Positions 24,712 through 34,491 of a stretch of 64,000 bases of DNA are shown here, piece by piece. This DNA is from Thermospira aquatica (GTDB taxonomy: Bacteria > Spirochaetota > Brevinematia > Brevinematales > Thermospiraceae): assembly GCF_023525255.1 (NCBI RefSeq), contig NZ_CP073355.1, positions 992,001 to 1,056,000 on the forward strand, written 5' to 3'. The notes under the pieces are model-generated. The model did no database searches. It was not told where the DNA came from and saw only the letters and a program-made list of their open reading frames with translations. The position numbers were made by a program, and so were the translations under genes. Positions within the stretch are counted from its first letter, which is position 1. Each line of letters opens with the position of its first letter.

Positions 24712-25053
24712 ATGTACGCAATTGTTGAGATTGGTGGCAAACAGTATAAGGCTGAGAAGGGTAGTGTTCTTCGTGTTGATCACCTGTCTGCAAAAGAGAA
24801 TGAAAAGATAAAAGTGAAAGAAGTGCTTTTGCTTCACACGGATGACAAGGATGTTATAGGGCAGCCCTATGTAAAAAATGCTGTTGTTGAGTGCAAGGTT
24901 GTTAAAGCCGAAGAGAAAGGTGAAAAGCTCACTATTTTTAAGTACAAACCCAAGACAAACTACTCTGTTAAACGTGGCTACCGGCATACGTACACGGTTT
25001 TGGAGGTTGTTAATATTTCCGAGGGTAAGAATACTGAAGCCCAAGAGGCATGA
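24712..25053 (+). CDS. rplU: 50S ribosomal protein L21
   Basis: 113 residues from ATG 24712 (AAAGGAGAG upstream). MYAIVEIGGKQYKAEKG is the L21 N-terminus; KYKPKTNYSVKRGYRHTYT is the conserved rRNA-binding C-terminal region. It binds 23S rRNA in the large subunit. First gene of the L21-Prp-L27 operon; it overlaps prp by 4 bp. Confidence 0.97.
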   Translation: MYAIVEIGGKQYKAEKGSVLRVDHLSAKENEKIKVKEVLLLHTDDKDVIGQPYVKNAVVECKVVKAEEKGEKLTIFKYKPKTNYSVKRGYRHTYTVLEVVNISEGKNTEAQEA

Positions 25054-25364
25054 TAGAGATAGTTATAGATGAATACGCTCACCGGATTGTTGCTGAAGGG
25101 CATGCCCTTTTTGATGTCAAAGGAAGGGATATTGTATGTGCGGCGGTTTCGGTTGTCCTTCAGGGGTGGGTGGTAGGCACACAGCTTCTCTGTAAACACG
25201 ATATTCACGTAGAGAAGCAAAAGGATCGATGGGAGGCAGTTTTGAAATCGTTTGATGAACAAAGCCTGCTTCTCTGGAAAAACATGATACTTATGCTGGA
25301 TATCCTCACGAGGCAATATCCAGAGAATATACGATTACATTGGGAGGAAAATCATGGCTCATAA
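25050..25364 (+). CDS. prp: Ribosomal-processing cysteine protease Prp (YsxB family)
   Basis: 104 residues. The family motif is present: [20 protein letters not shown] gives the catalytic His (about residue 18) and Cys (about residue 30). In Firmicutes and relatives Prp cuts an N-terminal extension from L27. The gene sits between rplU and rpmA as usual and overlaps rpmA by 11 bp. The adjacent L27 starts directly at MAHKKGGG, with no extension, so the expected substrate site is absent. Confidence 0.88.
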   Translation: MIEIVIDEYAHRIVAEGHALFDVKGRDIVCAAVSVVLQGWVVGTQLLCKHDIHVEKQKDRWEAVLKSFDEQSLLLWKNMILMLDILTRQYPENIRLHWEENHGS

Positions 25365-25653
25365 AAAAGGTGGCGGTGTCGCCAAAAATGGCCGCGATAG
25401 CGAGTCCAAGCGCCTTGGTGTAAAGGTATATAGTGGGCAACCCGTTATCCCAGGAAACATTATTGTTCGTCAACGTGGGACGAAGTTTTATCCCGGCAAA
25501 AATGTTGGTATGGGAAGAGACTATACACTCTTCGCTTTGAGTGCCGGGACAGTAGTTTTTACGGAGAGCAAAAATCGAAAGATCGTTCATGTGATGGAAG
25601 TGAAAGAGGAGAAGCCTAAACGAACGAGAGCAGCCAAAGCCAAGGCAGAGTAA
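25354..25653 (+). CDS. rpmA: 50S ribosomal protein L27
   Basis: 99 residues. [28 protein letters not shown] and [19 protein letters not shown] are canonical. The N-terminus reaches the peptidyl-transferase centre and starts without a cleavable leader. GGGAGGA lies 6 bases before the ATG, inside prp. The C-terminal tail ([16 protein letters not shown]) is a basic extension beyond the usual ~85 residues. Confidence 0.97.
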   Translation: MAHKKGGGVAKNGRDSESKRLGVKVYSGQPVIPGNIIVRQRGTKFYPGKNVGMGRDYTLFALSAGTVVFTESKNRKIVHVMEVKEEKPKRTRAAKAKAE

Positions 25654-25663
25654 GGAGCCTGTT

Positions 25664-25990
25664 ATGACACAAGAGAGGCTTGAATATTTTAAAAAGCGCC
25701 TCGAGGAGATGAGGGATTCTCTTTTAGAGGATATTCGTACTGAGACTGTTGAGGAAATGAATCCTTTTGAGACAGATGGAGACGTTATTGATGAGGCAGA
25801 AGTTTTGAGTACTGCTTCCCTGGTAGAAGGCTTATCTCGCACACAAAAACGTATGCTTGAAGAGATTTTAAAGGCTTTGCAAAGAATTGAAAATGGTGTT
25901 TATGGCAAGTGTATCGTTTGTGGAGAGGAGATAGACGAGGAAAGGCTTGATGCCATTCCCTACGCTGAGAAATGCCGAAAACACATGTAA
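25664..25990 (+). CDS. TraR/DksA-type zinc-finger protein
   Basis: 108 residues: a helical coiled coil (about 1-80), then a zinc finger. The ligands are CIVC (two Cys), then after the usual spacing C-x2-H (EKCRKH) instead of C-x2-C, so the finger would be Cys3-His. DksA-like proteins bind RNA polymerase in its secondary channel. Eleven bp after rpmA, so part of the ribosomal operon; a strong terminator follows. Confidence 0.85.
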   Translation: MTQERLEYFKKRLEEMRDSLLEDIRTETVEEMNPFETDGDVIDEAEVLSTASLVEGLSRTQKRMLEEILKALQRIENGVYGKCIVCGEEIDEERLDAIPYAEKCRKHM

Positions 25991-25996
25991 AGATAG

Positions 25997-26019
25997 GCCA
26001 CCTGTGAGGTGGCTTTTTT
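25997..26019 (+). terminator. Terminator of the rplU-prp-rpmA-dksA-like operon
   Basis: GCCACC (25997-26002), loop TGTGA, GGTGGC (26008-26013), then TTTTTT. Confidence 0.88.
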
Positions 26020-26033
26020 ATTTTTTTTGAAAA

Positions 26034-26062
26034 TTGCAATTTCCTGAAGTTTTTCTTATAAT
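26034..26062 (+). promoter_or_regulatory. Promoter of asd
   Basis: TTGCAA at 26034-26039, a 17-base spacer, TATAAT at 26057-26062. Confidence 0.75.
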
Positions 26063-26091
26063 GAATACTCATCATGGTAAGGAGTAGGCTA

Positions 26092-27177
26092 ATGAAGGAA
26101 AAACTGCGTGTAGGTGTTATCGGTGCCACCGGGATGGTAGGGCAGCGCTTTATTTCTCTTCTGGAGAATCATCCCTGGTTTGAGGTAGTTTTGGTGGCGG
26201 CAAGTAGTCATTCGGCGGGAAAAACGTATGAGGAGGCTGTTCAGGGCCGGTGGGCTATGAAAAGTCCCATTCCCGCGAAGGTGAAAAATCTCACAGTTTA
26301 CGACGCTCATAAGATAGATGCTATTGCTGGTGAGGTAGATTTTGTTTTTTGTGCGGTGGATATGCCCAAAGAGGACATCATCATTTTGGAAGAGGCTTAT
26401 GCCCGTCGGGAAGTTCCTGTGGTTTCGAATAACTCGGCGAACCGGATGACTCCCGATGTACCGATGATTATGCCCGAGATTAACTGGCAGCATGCAGAGA
26501 TTATCCCTATCCAGAAAAAGCGTCTCGGGACAAAACATGGTTTTATCGTGGTGAAGCCCAATTGTTCCCTTCAGAGCTATGTGCCCGCCCTTCATCCGCT
26601 GATGGAGTTTGGTCTTTCGGAGGTTGTCGTGTGTACCTATCAGGCTATCTCCGGAGCAGGGAAAACCTTTGAAACGTGGCCAGAAATGGTGGATAATGTT
26701 ATTCCTTTTATTAAAGGTGAGGAAGAAAAAAGTGAAAAGGAACCCCTCAAAATCTGGGGACATCTTGCTCATGATCATATTGAAAGTGCACAAAAGCCTA
26801 TCATCTCCGCGCAGTGTTTGCGTGTTGCTGCAAGTGATGGGCATATGGCGGCCGTATCGATCCGTTTTGAGAAAAAACCTTCTGTAGAGGAGATTCTCCA
26901 TCGATGGAAGACATGGGTGCCGCGTCCCCAGGAGCTTCATCTTCCTTCGGCTCCTCAGCCATTTCTTACCTACTTTGAAGAAGAAAACCGTCCTCAGACA
27001 AAACTGGATAGAGATATCGGGAATGGCATGGGTATTGCTGTCGGGAGGCTCCGGGCAGATCATCTCATGGACTACAAGTTTGTTTGTCTTTCCCACAATA
27101 CAATTCGAGGAGCCGCTGGCGGTGCTATTCTGACGGCAGAGCTTCTCTGTGCCGATGGCTATATCTATCACAAGTAA
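26092..27177 (+). CDS. asd: Aspartate-semialdehyde dehydrogenase (archaeal/fungal type)
   Basis: 361 residues from ATG 26092 (AAGGAG upstream; ATG 26074 lies ahead of that site). The NADP motif is GVIGATGMVGQRF; the active-site Cys is in VVKPNCSLQSYVPAL; then TYQAISGAGKTF and GHMAAVSIRFEKKP. The long insert and lengths match the archaeal/yeast-like subfamily rather than enteric Asd. It reduces aspartyl phosphate to aspartate semialdehyde for lysine, diaminopimelate, threonine and methionine, and this aldehyde is also the co-substrate of the carboxyspermidine dehydrogenase encoded at 17.4 kb. hisS follows 36 bp later. Confidence 0.93.
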   Translation: MKEKLRVGVIGATGMVGQRFISLLENHPWFEVVLVAASSHSAGKTYEEAVQGRWAMKSPIPAKVKNLTVYDAHKIDAIAGEVDFVFCAVDMPKEDIIILEEAYARREVPVVSNNSANRMTPDVPMIMPEINWQHAEIIPIQKKRLGTKHGFIVVKPNCSLQSYVPALHPLMEFGLSEVVVCTYQAISGAGKTFETWPEMVDNVIPFIKGEEEKSEKEPLKIWGHLAHDHIESAQKPIISAQCLRVAASDGHMAAVSIRFEKKPSVEEILHRWKTWVPRPQELHLPSAPQPFLTYFEEENRPQTKLDRDIGNGMGIAVGRLRADHLMDYKFVCLSHNTIRGAAGGAILTAELLCADGYIYHK

Positions 27178-27213
27178 GAGAAGAAACACGATATCCCACA
27201 AGTAGAGGAAAGC

Positions 27214-28485
27214 ATGTATCAGAAACTGAAAGGGACATACGACATTTTGCCTGGTGAGAGTGATTTTTTTAGGTGGTTAAAAAAAGAGGTTGAGGAAGTT
27301 GCCCATCTTTATGGCTACAAGGAGGTGCAGTTTCCTATCATTGAGCATGCGAGTCTCTTTCAACGGGGTGTAGGGGAAAGCTCGGATATTGTGGTAAAAA
27401 AGGAAATGTATACCTTTGAAGACAGAGGACACAGACTCGTGGCTCTCAGGCCAGAAGGAACGGCTGGTGCTGTTCGACTTTATGTGGAAAACAACCTTCA
27501 TATGAGTGGGCATACCCAGCGCATGTACTATGTTGGACCCATGTTTCGTGCTGAAAACCCGCAAGCAGGTCGTTATCGGCAGTTTACCCAGTTTGGTTTT
27601 GAGCTTATTGGTGACCCAACCCCGGAGGCTGATGTGGAGCTTATAGCTATTAATAATGCTATTGTCAAGCGGTTGGGGATCACGGAGGTGACACTTTTTA
27701 TTAACTCTATTGGGTGTCGTGAATGTCGTCCTCTCTATCAACAGAAGCTTACGGCATATTTTCAGAGTAGACGAAATGAACTCTGTGAGGACTGTCAGAC
27801 GAGGCTGGATGTGAATCCGCTTCGTATTCTCGATTGTAAAGAGGCATCCTGCCAGGCGATTGTGAGACAGGCTCCCATTCAACATGAACACCTCTGTGAG
27901 ATATGTCAGGATCATTTTGAAAAGGTAAAAAGCTCCCTTTACGATCTTGGGATAGCTTTTGAGATAGATCCTTATCTTGTGAGGGGACTTGATTATTATA
28001 ATCGTACGGTTTTTGAATTTAAAAGTCAGGCTCTGGGGGCTCAGAGCACGTTTTCTGCCGGGGGGAGATACGATTATCTTGTTAAAGATCTCGGCGGGAT
28101 GGACACCCCTGCTTCCGGTTTTGCAATGGGGATGGAGAGGCTTGCCATGGTTGTTGAGGCATCACTTGGCAAAAATCGTACAGATTTTTACCATCCACCA
28201 TTTGTCTATGTGGCTGGAATAGGGGAGAATATCCAGCATGCGGTCTGGAAGGGCCTCCAGCTTTTGAGACAAGACGGTATTTCGGCAACGACGGAGTTTC
28301 GTTATACTCAGCTTAAGAAACACTTAAAATCAGCAGATAAACTTCGCTGTGCCTACGCTCTTCTTTTGGGAGAGGACGAGGTGAAAACCGGGCGCTGGAC
28401 GCTACGAAATCTTCAGACGGGCGAACAGCTTCAGGAAACACCTGAAAACATCGTGGCTTTTTTACGAGCCAGGATGAATGCTTAA
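27214..28485 (+). CDS. hisS: Histidyl-tRNA synthetase
   Basis: 423 residues, class II synthetase. KLKGTYDILPGES at the N-terminus; motif 2 region GPMFRAENPQAGRYRQFTQFG; the His-specific LVRGLDYYNRTVFEF; and motif 3 GFAMGMERLAMVVE. The C-terminal anticodon domain is about 325-423. GAGGAAAGC precedes the ATG. The 3' end overlaps the convergent maf gene by 4 bp. Confidence 0.97.
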   Translation: MYQKLKGTYDILPGESDFFRWLKKEVEEVAHLYGYKEVQFPIIEHASLFQRGVGESSDIVVKKEMYTFEDRGHRLVALRPEGTAGAVRLYVENNLHMSGHTQRMYYVGPMFRAENPQAGRYRQFTQFGFELIGDPTPEADVELIAINNAIVKRLGITEVTLFINSIGCRECRPLYQQKLTAYFQSRRNELCEDCQTRLDVNPLRILDCKEASCQAIVRQAPIQHEHLCEICQDHFEKVKSSLYDLGIAFEIDPYLVRGLDYYNRTVFEFKSQALGAQSTFSAGGRYDYLVKDLGGMDTPASGFAMGMERLAMVVEASLGKNRTDFYHPPFVYVAGIGENIQHAVWKGLQLLRQDGISATTEFRYTQLKKHLKSADKLRCAYALLLGEDEVKTGRWTLRNLQTGEQLQETPENIVAFLRARMNA

Positions 28486-29087
28486 AGGTGATAACGGTAC
28501 GGTGGTGGAAGTAAGAGGTGTTCAAGTCCTTCCCTTTTGAGAAATTCGATAACCCTTGCCATAGGAGCCCCTACAATAACATCAAAACTTCCCTCTTCAA
28601 TATGGATGAACTGGTCGTCATTCTGGATAGCATAGCCACCGGCAAACTTGGTTACAGGATGGGTTTGAACATACGTTGATATAAACTCCTCTGAAAGCTC
28701 AGCGAACGAAAGAACAGTTTCTTCTTTCCCACTTTCAAAGATGTTTTTCTTTTGGTGGATAAAGGCATAGCCTGAGATAACCGATTGGCGTTTTCCGGAG
28801 AGAAAGCGGAGGAAGTTCTTTGCCTCTTCTTGGTTTTTAGGTTTTCCGACGAGCTTTCCTTCACAGAGTACCAGCGTATCAAAGGCAAGTACATAATCAT
28901 CAGGGTATCTTTTCGCCACTTCATGAGCTTTTGCCTCGGCGAGGATTTGGGGCAAAAGTCTTGGATCCTCGTGAGAGAATTGCTCCTCGTTGACATGGGG
29001 GATTTCAATGATAAACTCTCTAAGCGTCTGTTCAAAAAGGAGTCGTCTGCCTATGGAGGCACTCGCGAGGAGAATACGATTACTCAT
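28482..29087 (-). CDS. maf: Maf-like nucleotide pyrophosphatase
   Basis: 201 residues. [16 protein letters not shown] is the Maf N-terminal motif (S-x-R); [20 protein letters not shown] carries the catalytic Asp; [28 protein letters not shown] is the conserved C-terminal block. Maf proteins hydrolyse dTTP, UTP or modified NTPs; the subtype is not decided here. Last gene of the def-to-maf operon; its start overlaps lepA by 8 bp. Confidence 0.9.
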   Translation of the reverse strand: MSNRILLASASIGRRLLFEQTLREFIIEIPHVNEEQFSHEDPRLLPQILAEAKAHEVAKRYPDDYVLAFDTLVLCEGKLVGKPKNQEEAKNFLRFLSGKRQSVISGYAFIHQKKNIFESGKEETVLSFAELSEEFISTYVQTHPVTKFAGGYAIQNDDQFIHIEEGSFDVIVGAPMARVIEFLKREGLEHLLLPPPYRYHL

Positions 29088-30885
29088 TATCCCCTCGTTT
29101 TAACACTTCAATAAACGCCTCCTGGGGAATGTCTACGTTGCCAATGGTACGCATGCGTTTCTTCCCTTCTTTTTGTTTTTCGAGGAGTTTGCGTTTACGG
29201 GTGATATCTCCCCCGTAACACTTGGCAAGCACGTCTTTTCGGAGGGCCTTGATGGTTTCTCTTGCGATAATTTTACTCCCGATGGCAGCCTGGAGAGGGA
29301 TTACAAAGAGGTGTTGTGGAATAAGATCCTTGAGGCGAGTGACGACCGAACGCCCTCGTTCGTAAGCGGTATCTTTGTGGACCATCTGAGCCAGAGCATC
29401 CACCACCTTGCCATTGACAAGAATATCGAGCTTAATAATCTCACTGGGACGAAATTCGAGAAACTCATAATCAAATGAGGCATATCCCCGCGAGAAGGAT
29501 TTGAGCTTGTCGTAAAAATCGTAAATGATCTCCGCGAGGGGGAGTTCTGCGATGATCTCGACCCGGTCAGTATCAATGTAGATCATATTGCGCTGGATGC
29601 CCCGTCTATCCTGAATAAGCTGAAGAATTGCTCCAAGGTATTCGTTGGGGAGAATAATATGAGAGAGCACAAAAGGCTCCTCGATCTGACGGATCTTACT
29701 CTGATCGGGGAGTTCTGTGGCGGATTCTATCATCATGATGGAACCATCGGAGAGGGTAATGCGGTATTCTACTGAGGGAATGGTTGTAATAATTGCCAGA
29801 TCAAACTCTTTGTCAAGTCTTTCCTGAACGATTTGGAGGTGAAGCAGTCCCAGAAAGCCGCATTTAAATCCCATGCCAAGGGCTGCAGAATTCCATTTCT
29901 CAAAGGTAAGGGCAGCGTCGTTGAGCTTGAGTTTCATGAGAGCTTCGTGAAGATCCTCAAAGTCTTCACCTTCCGCAGGGAAAAGGCCGGCAAATACATA
30001 GGGTTTGACTTCTTTATAGCCGGGGAGCGGTTCTGCACATGGTTTATTTGTCCATGTTATGGTGTCTCCCACACCAAAATCTGAGATGGATTTGATGGCT
30101 GCAGTGATGTATCCAACTTTCCCAGCCCGGAGTTCAGATTGAGGGACGAGCTTTATCTGGGTGTAGCCTACCTCTTCTACCTGGTAGTTTTTCTGGGAAA
30201 GCATGAAGGTGATCGCATCTCCTTTTTTGATGCTCCCGTCAAATACCCGGACTTTGGCTACAACACCGAGATAACTATCATAGTAAGAGTCAAAAACCAG
30301 GGCCCGAAGGGGGGAGTGAATATCGCCTTTTGGGGCAGGAATACGCTGGACAATGGCTTCAAGAACGGTATCAATACCAAGCCCTGTTTTGGCACTTATA
30401 AGAAGTGCCTCTGCAGGATCCAGTCCCAGGTCTTTTTCTATCTGTTCTTTGACCATATCTATATGGGCACTTGGGAGATCAATTTTGTTGATAACGGGAA
30501 TAATGACAAGATTCTCTTCTAAAGCGAGGTAAAAGTTTGAGAGGGTTTGAGCTTGAATCCCCTGGGTGGCATCAATCACAAGAAGTACCCCTTCACATGC
30601 CTTGAGGCTTCGGGAAACCTCGTAGTTGAAGTCTACATGACCAGGGGTATCAATAAAGTTTAATTGATAGGTATTGCCATCCTGAGCCTTGTAGAAGCCT
30701 GTCACAGTATGAGCCTTGACCGTGATGCCATGTTCTTTTTCCACTTCCATGGAATCGAGAACCTGTTCACTACTTTTGTCTTTTAAGAGCCCAATTGCTT
30801 CGAGAAGTCGATCAGAGAGGGTTGATTTTCCATGGTCAATGTGGGCAATGATCGAAAAATTGCGGATATATTTTTGGTGACTCAT
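29080..30885 (-). CDS. lepA: Elongation factor 4 (LepA)
   Basis: 601 residues, translational GTPase. G1 HIDHGKST, G3 DTPGHVDF, G4 NKID; domains II-V follow, with [18 protein letters not shown] and the LepA-specific C-terminal domain ([23 protein letters not shown]). It acts on stalled or mistranslocated ribosomes. Overlaps rpe by 4 bp upstream and maf by 8 bp downstream. Confidence 0.97.
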   Translation of the reverse strand: MSHQKYIRNFSIIAHIDHGKSTLSDRLLEAIGLLKDKSSEQVLDSMEVEKEHGITVKAHTVTGFYKAQDGNTYQLNFIDTPGHVDFNYEVSRSLKACEGVLLVIDATQGIQAQTLSNFYLALEENLVIIPVINKIDLPSAHIDMVKEQIEKDLGLDPAEALLISAKTGLGIDTVLEAIVQRIPAPKGDIHSPLRALVFDSYYDSYLGVVAKVRVFDGSIKKGDAITFMLSQKNYQVEEVGYTQIKLVPQSELRAGKVGYITAAIKSISDFGVGDTITWTNKPCAEPLPGYKEVKPYVFAGLFPAEGEDFEDLHEALMKLKLNDAALTFEKWNSAALGMGFKCGFLGLLHLQIVQERLDKEFDLAIITTIPSVEYRITLSDGSIMMIESATELPDQSKIRQIEEPFVLSHIILPNEYLGAILQLIQDRRGIQRNMIYIDTDRVEIIAELPLAEIIYDFYDKLKSFSRGYASFDYEFLEFRPSEIIKLDILVNGKVVDALAQMVHKDTAYERGRSVVTRLKDLIPQHLFVIPLQAAIGSKIIARETIKALRKDVLAKCYGGDITRKRKLLEKQKEGKKRMRTIGNVDIPQEAFIEVLKRGDNE

Positions 30886-31538
30886 GCTGTTTGCTCCTCG
30901 TGGATCTGTTTTGCCCAGTTCTTTGGGTCACTATCGGCAAAAAAGGCACTACCAATCACAAGAAAATTGGCTCCGGCCTTCAATACCTTTTGGTAGGTCT
31001 CACGGTTGACTCCTCCATCGACCTGGAGAAGGATCTCTCTATCGGCAATGATTTTTCGAATTTCGGAAATCTTTGAAAGCATCTCTGGCATAAACTTCTG
31101 TCCAGAAAATCCTGGTTCGACTGTCATCACAAGAATGAGATCAATATCATCGAGGTAGGGTTCTACCGCGACAGCTGGTGTGGCTGGCTTGAGGGAGAGT
31201 CCGGCCTTTTTTCCTCTCTGACGGATCGTTTTAAGAAGGTTGTGCCCTTCTTTTCCAAGCGATTCGAGATGAAGGGTAATGATTTCTACCGGCAGAGAGA
31301 GATAGTCCTCAATACCACGATGGAGATCGATCATGAGATGAACATCTGCGGGGAGAGAAGTTCGCGCACAGAGATCCGCTATCATCTTTGGTCCAAAGGA
31401 GATATTGGGGACAAAATGGTTATCCATAACATCGTAATGGATACCATCTACTCCGGCTTCTTCACATAAACGTACAGCCTCTCCTAATGCCCAGAAATCT
31501 GCCGCAAAGATTGAAGGGGATACACGATTAGGGGACAT
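30882..31538 (-). CDS. rpe: Ribulose-phosphate 3-epimerase
   Basis: 218 residues, TIM barrel. [56 protein letters not shown] and [10 protein letters not shown] carry the metal and catalytic residues. It interconverts ribulose-5-P and xylulose-5-P in the pentose phosphate pathway. Overlaps the PASTA gene by 11 bp and lepA by 4 bp. Confidence 0.96.
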   Translation of the reverse strand: MSPNRVSPSIFAADFWALGEAVRLCEEAGVDGIHYDVMDNHFVPNISFGPKMIADLCARTSLPADVHLMIDLHRGIEDYLSLPVEIITLHLESLGKEGHNLLKTIRQRGKKAGLSLKPATPAVAVEPYLDDIDLILVMTVEPGFSGQKFMPEMLSKISEIRKIIADREILLQVDGGVNRETYQKVLKAGANFLVIGSAFFADSDPKNWAKQIHEEQTA

Positions 31539-32583
31539 AGGTTTCTTCCCTCACAAGAGCATTGTTGAGGAACACCTGGACCGTTGCCGTTCCAAGGGCT
31601 TTGAATGGGATAACCAGGAGTTGTCCTCTGGGAACGGTGCTGCTAAAAAGCTGTAGTGACCGCCCACTTTCATCCACCATGACTACAAGGACGGCAATAT
31701 CGTTTGCATCTGTTTCTCCCATACTCTGGACGGTATGGGTCAAAAGATAGTAGCGATAGTTTTGAGCCGAAGGTGTTCTGGCATAAATCCCTACCCCCAG
31801 AGCAAGATCAGTATTTTTTGGGACAACGGTATTTGCCTCAAGAGATTGTTCCATGACGATGCCTTCTTTGGTTTCATCATCTGTCAGGAAGGGGAGAAGT
31901 CGTACAGCGAGGCCGGCATTTATAGCGTCTTTGGTAGCGGTATCGATACTTTTTCCAACGAGTGAGGGTACGCGGGCCTCAGTGGATTTTACATCGGAGT
32001 TAACGATGAGTTTGAGCTTTTCGCTTCGATCAACGACGAGGTTTTCTTTTTTGTTCTGGCTGATAATAATATTGAGGGCATATTCATCAGATTGTATGAC
32101 GGTTATTTCATATGGGATATTCATTTGCCGCAGAAGGTTTTCGGCTTCCTCTCGCGTCTTGCCGACAAGATAGGGAACGGTATAGGTGTCTTTTCCCATG
32201 CTGACAAGAATCTTTATGGTACGCCCCTGCCGAACGGTGATACCAGCTTTAGGAAACTGTTCTATAACAATGTAGCGGGGAATACTTGGTTCAAATTTAG
32301 TTTCGATATCGATAGCAAGTCCTCGTTCTTGAAGGAGACGTACTGCCTCAAAAAGTTCCAGGGATTTTACGAGAGGGACTTTGGTTTTAGGTGCTGCAAT
32401 ACGGTGGATGCTCAAAGTGAGAAAAATTACCAGTGCTGCAATAAAGGCGCTGATGAGAGAAAAGAATACCATCTTTCGAAAGATGCGGCGGTAGATGTCC
32501 ACATTTTGTCCGGAAAAATAGCGAACCCATTTGTCTTCGATTGTTTCAAACCAGATACGTAATTTGTGTTTCCATTGAGCCAT
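31528..32583 (-). CDS. PASTA-domain membrane protein without a kinase domain
   Basis: 351 residues. A cytoplasmic N-terminus of about 37 residues, one membrane helix (about 38-60, VFFSLISAFIAALVIFLTL), then three PASTA domains (about 70-140, 142-205 and 210-280) with VPYLVGKTREEAENLLRQMN and VPSLVGKSIDTATKDAINAG. A beta-rich tail of about 70 residues follows. PASTA domains bind peptidoglycan fragments; here no Ser/Thr kinase or transpeptidase is attached. It sits between fmt and rpe in a growth-related operon, which suggests a cell-wall structural or sensing role; that is inference. Confidence 0.85.
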   Translation of the reverse strand: MAQWKHKLRIWFETIEDKWVRYFSGQNVDIYRRIFRKMVFFSLISAFIAALVIFLTLSIHRIAAPKTKVPLVKSLELFEAVRLLQERGLAIDIETKFEPSIPRYIVIEQFPKAGITVRQGRTIKILVSMGKDTYTVPYLVGKTREEAENLLRQMNIPYEITVIQSDEYALNIIISQNKKENLVVDRSEKLKLIVNSDVKSTEARVPSLVGKSIDTATKDAINAGLAVRLLPFLTDDETKEGIVMEQSLEANTVVPKNTDLALGVGIYARTPSAQNYRYYLLTHTVQSMGETDANDIAVLVVMVDESGRSLQLFSSTVPRGQLLVIPFKALGTATVQVFLNNALVREETYVP

Positions 32584-32596
32584 AATCTACTCCTTG

Positions 32597-33532
32597 TCAA
32601 AAGGCTTTTCCGGCCTGTGGCCGATATCCATTTATAAAACCAAGAAAGGCCATTTCTTTTTTCCCTGCTGGTTTGAGGGAAAGAAGGTTTATTGCACCCT
32701 GTTTACAAGCCACAATAAAACCCTCTTTATTTGCTTGCAGAACAATTCCTGGTTCTCCCTCCTGATTATAAGGTTCAATCGAGGTCAGGTGAACCGGGAA
32801 AGGGGTTTTAGTTTGATGATACGTGGTGAAAATACCTGGCCAGGGTTGATAGGCACGAAAACGGCGGAAGATCTCTTCTGCTGTTTGTGTGAAAAATGAG
32901 ATTTTTCCATCTTCTCGTTTGATGATTTTCGTATAGGTGGCATGAGCTTCATTCTGAGGGATGCGTTTAGCCTTCCCTTCGGAAATCTGGGTTATCGCTT
33001 CGGTGAGAAGAATTGCTCCATCGAGAGCAAGTTTTTGAGAGAGTGTAGGATAGGTCTCATTGGGGAGAATGGGGACCTGAGATTGGAGAATAATATCCCC
33101 ACAGTCTAAAGCTTCGCTTACGTATTGGATGGTATTGCCAGTGAAAGTATCCCCATGAAGGATAGCAGCCTGGATAGGGGATGCCCCTCGATAGCGGGGA
33201 AGTAGCGAGGCATGGAGATTGATAGCTCCCAATGGAGGCATCTGAAGGATTTCTTTTGGTAAAATTCTTCCGTACGATACTACTACAAAGAGATCTGCGT
33301 GAAAATTTGCAAGTTCTTCCAGAAAAGTCTGATCCCGCAGGCGAACGGGTTGGAGACAGGGTATCTTTTTTTCCTCTGCCCAGATTTTGAGAGGGGTTTT
33401 GTGAATCTCGTGCATCCCTCTCCCATAGGGTTTGTCAGGGTTGGTGACAACAGCCACGATCCATCCTTTCTCAAAGAGGGCTTTGAGAGCTGGCATGGAA
33501 AAATCTGAGCTTCCCCAGAAGACTATTTTCAT
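32597..33532 (-). CDS. fmt: Methionyl-tRNA formyltransferase
   Basis: 311 residues. KIVFWGSSDFSMPALKAL starts the catalytic domain; VVSYGRILPKEILQMPPLGAINLHASLLPRYRGASPIQAAIL holds the folate and catalytic Asn/His residues. The C-terminal OB domain follows from about 210. It formylates initiator Met-tRNA. Overlaps def by 4 bp, the standard def-fmt pair. Confidence 0.96.
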   Translation of the reverse strand: MKIVFWGSSDFSMPALKALFEKGWIVAVVTNPDKPYGRGMHEIHKTPLKIWAEEKKIPCLQPVRLRDQTFLEELANFHADLFVVVSYGRILPKEILQMPPLGAINLHASLLPRYRGASPIQAAILHGDTFTGNTIQYVSEALDCGDIILQSQVPILPNETYPTLSQKLALDGAILLTEAITQISEGKAKRIPQNEAHATYTKIIKREDGKISFFTQTAEEIFRRFRAYQPWPGIFTTYHQTKTPFPVHLTSIEPYNQEGEPGIVLQANKEGFIVACKQGAINLLSLKPAGKKEMAFLGFINGYRPQAGKAF

Positions 33533-34062
33533 AATGCCACATTCCCCAGTTTCTTGCGGTTTTCTTCAATGAGTTTTTCGATTTTCTCGGCATTTTTTTG
33601 GCGATCCTCTTCCGAGAGGTAATCGATGAAAAGTTTCCCGTTGAGATGGTCGATTTCATGCTGGAGAACACGGGCAAGAATCTCATCAGCCTCAATGATA
33701 AATGTTTTTCCCAGGAGGTTTTTGGATTTGACACGGATTTTGGACGGTCGATAGACGGTTCCCCATACTTCTGGGACAGACAGACAGCCCTCTTCGTACG
33801 GAACACTGTCCTTTGACATATAGATGATCTCCGGATTGATCAGAGTCATTTTTGTGGTTTGTCCGGATTTGGATAGATCAATGATAACAACGCGTTCAGA
33901 AATTCCTATCTGGGGAGCGGCAAGCCCGATTCCTTCTTCTTCAGCGAGTGCTGCCATCATATCAGTGACAATCTCATGGATGCGTGCGTCTATCTTCTTT
34001 ATAGGGGCAGCCACCTGACGGAGAATAGGATTGCCATAGGTAATAACCTCTCGTTTTGCCAT
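33529..34062 (-). CDS. def: Peptide deformylase
   Basis: 177 residues. Motif 1 GIGLAAPQIG, motif 2 EEGCLSVPEVWG (Cys ligand), motif 3 VLQHEIDHLNGKLFIDYL (HExxH). It removes the formyl group from new proteins. First gene of def-fmt-PASTA-rpe-lepA-maf. Confidence 0.97.
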   Translation of the reverse strand: MAKREVITYGNPILRQVAAPIKKIDARIHEIVTDMMAALAEEEGIGLAAPQIGISERVVIIDLSKSGQTTKMTLINPEIIYMSKDSVPYEEGCLSVPEVWGTVYRPSKIRVKSKNLLGKTFIIEADEILARVLQHEIDHLNGKLFIDYLSEEDRQKNAEKIEKLIEENRKKLGNVAL

Positions 34063-34491
34063 AAAAACCTCTCTATTCTATTGTAAAGCAAAAACGGAAA
34101 ATTGGCAATTTATGGTCAAGGTTTTTGCTTCTTCTAAAGGAGATATTTGTCTTAGGCAAAACGAGAGACCACTTGTTTTCTGGAAACGGAGAAAAAGTTT
34201 TCTCAAATGTTTTGCCCGACCTGTTATCCAGTTTGAAACACGAGAAAACACAGAAAAAAACTTTTAAAATAAAAAAATCTCTTGAAAACCAAAAGGAAAG
34301 ATACACCCTGGATTCAAAAATACATCAAGGGGTGCGTTTCTGGATACTTCTCTGGATAAACTTGAGAAGAGGCTTTTGCTGTTGATGGTGGCGATATCTT
34401 TTGAGGGGTTAAATGGGGGTATTTTCCTATCGAAAAAATTGTCGAAAAACACTTAATTTTTTCTTTGTAAAAAACGATATTGTTTAGGGAC
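34063..34491. other. Intergenic region (about 430 bp) with the def operon promoter
   Basis: AT-rich. Apart from the def promoter at its left edge, no RNA gene, repeat or convincing open frame is seen. The promoter for the downstream M14-ankyrin gene was not identified. Confidence 0.6.
34080..34108 (-). promoter_or_regulatory. Promoter of the def-fmt operon
   Basis: On the minus strand, TTGCCA at 34108-34103, a 17-base spacer, TACAAT at 34085-34080, 18 bases before the def ATG. Confidence 0.7.

Noticed and set aside
26089-27201. 370-residue minus-strand open frame under asd
   Set aside because: A shadow frame; the plus strand encodes all Asd motifs.
34063-34491. tRNA or riboswitch upstream of the M14-ankyrin gene
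   Set aside because: No T-loop motif, cloverleaf or strong hairpin could be found.
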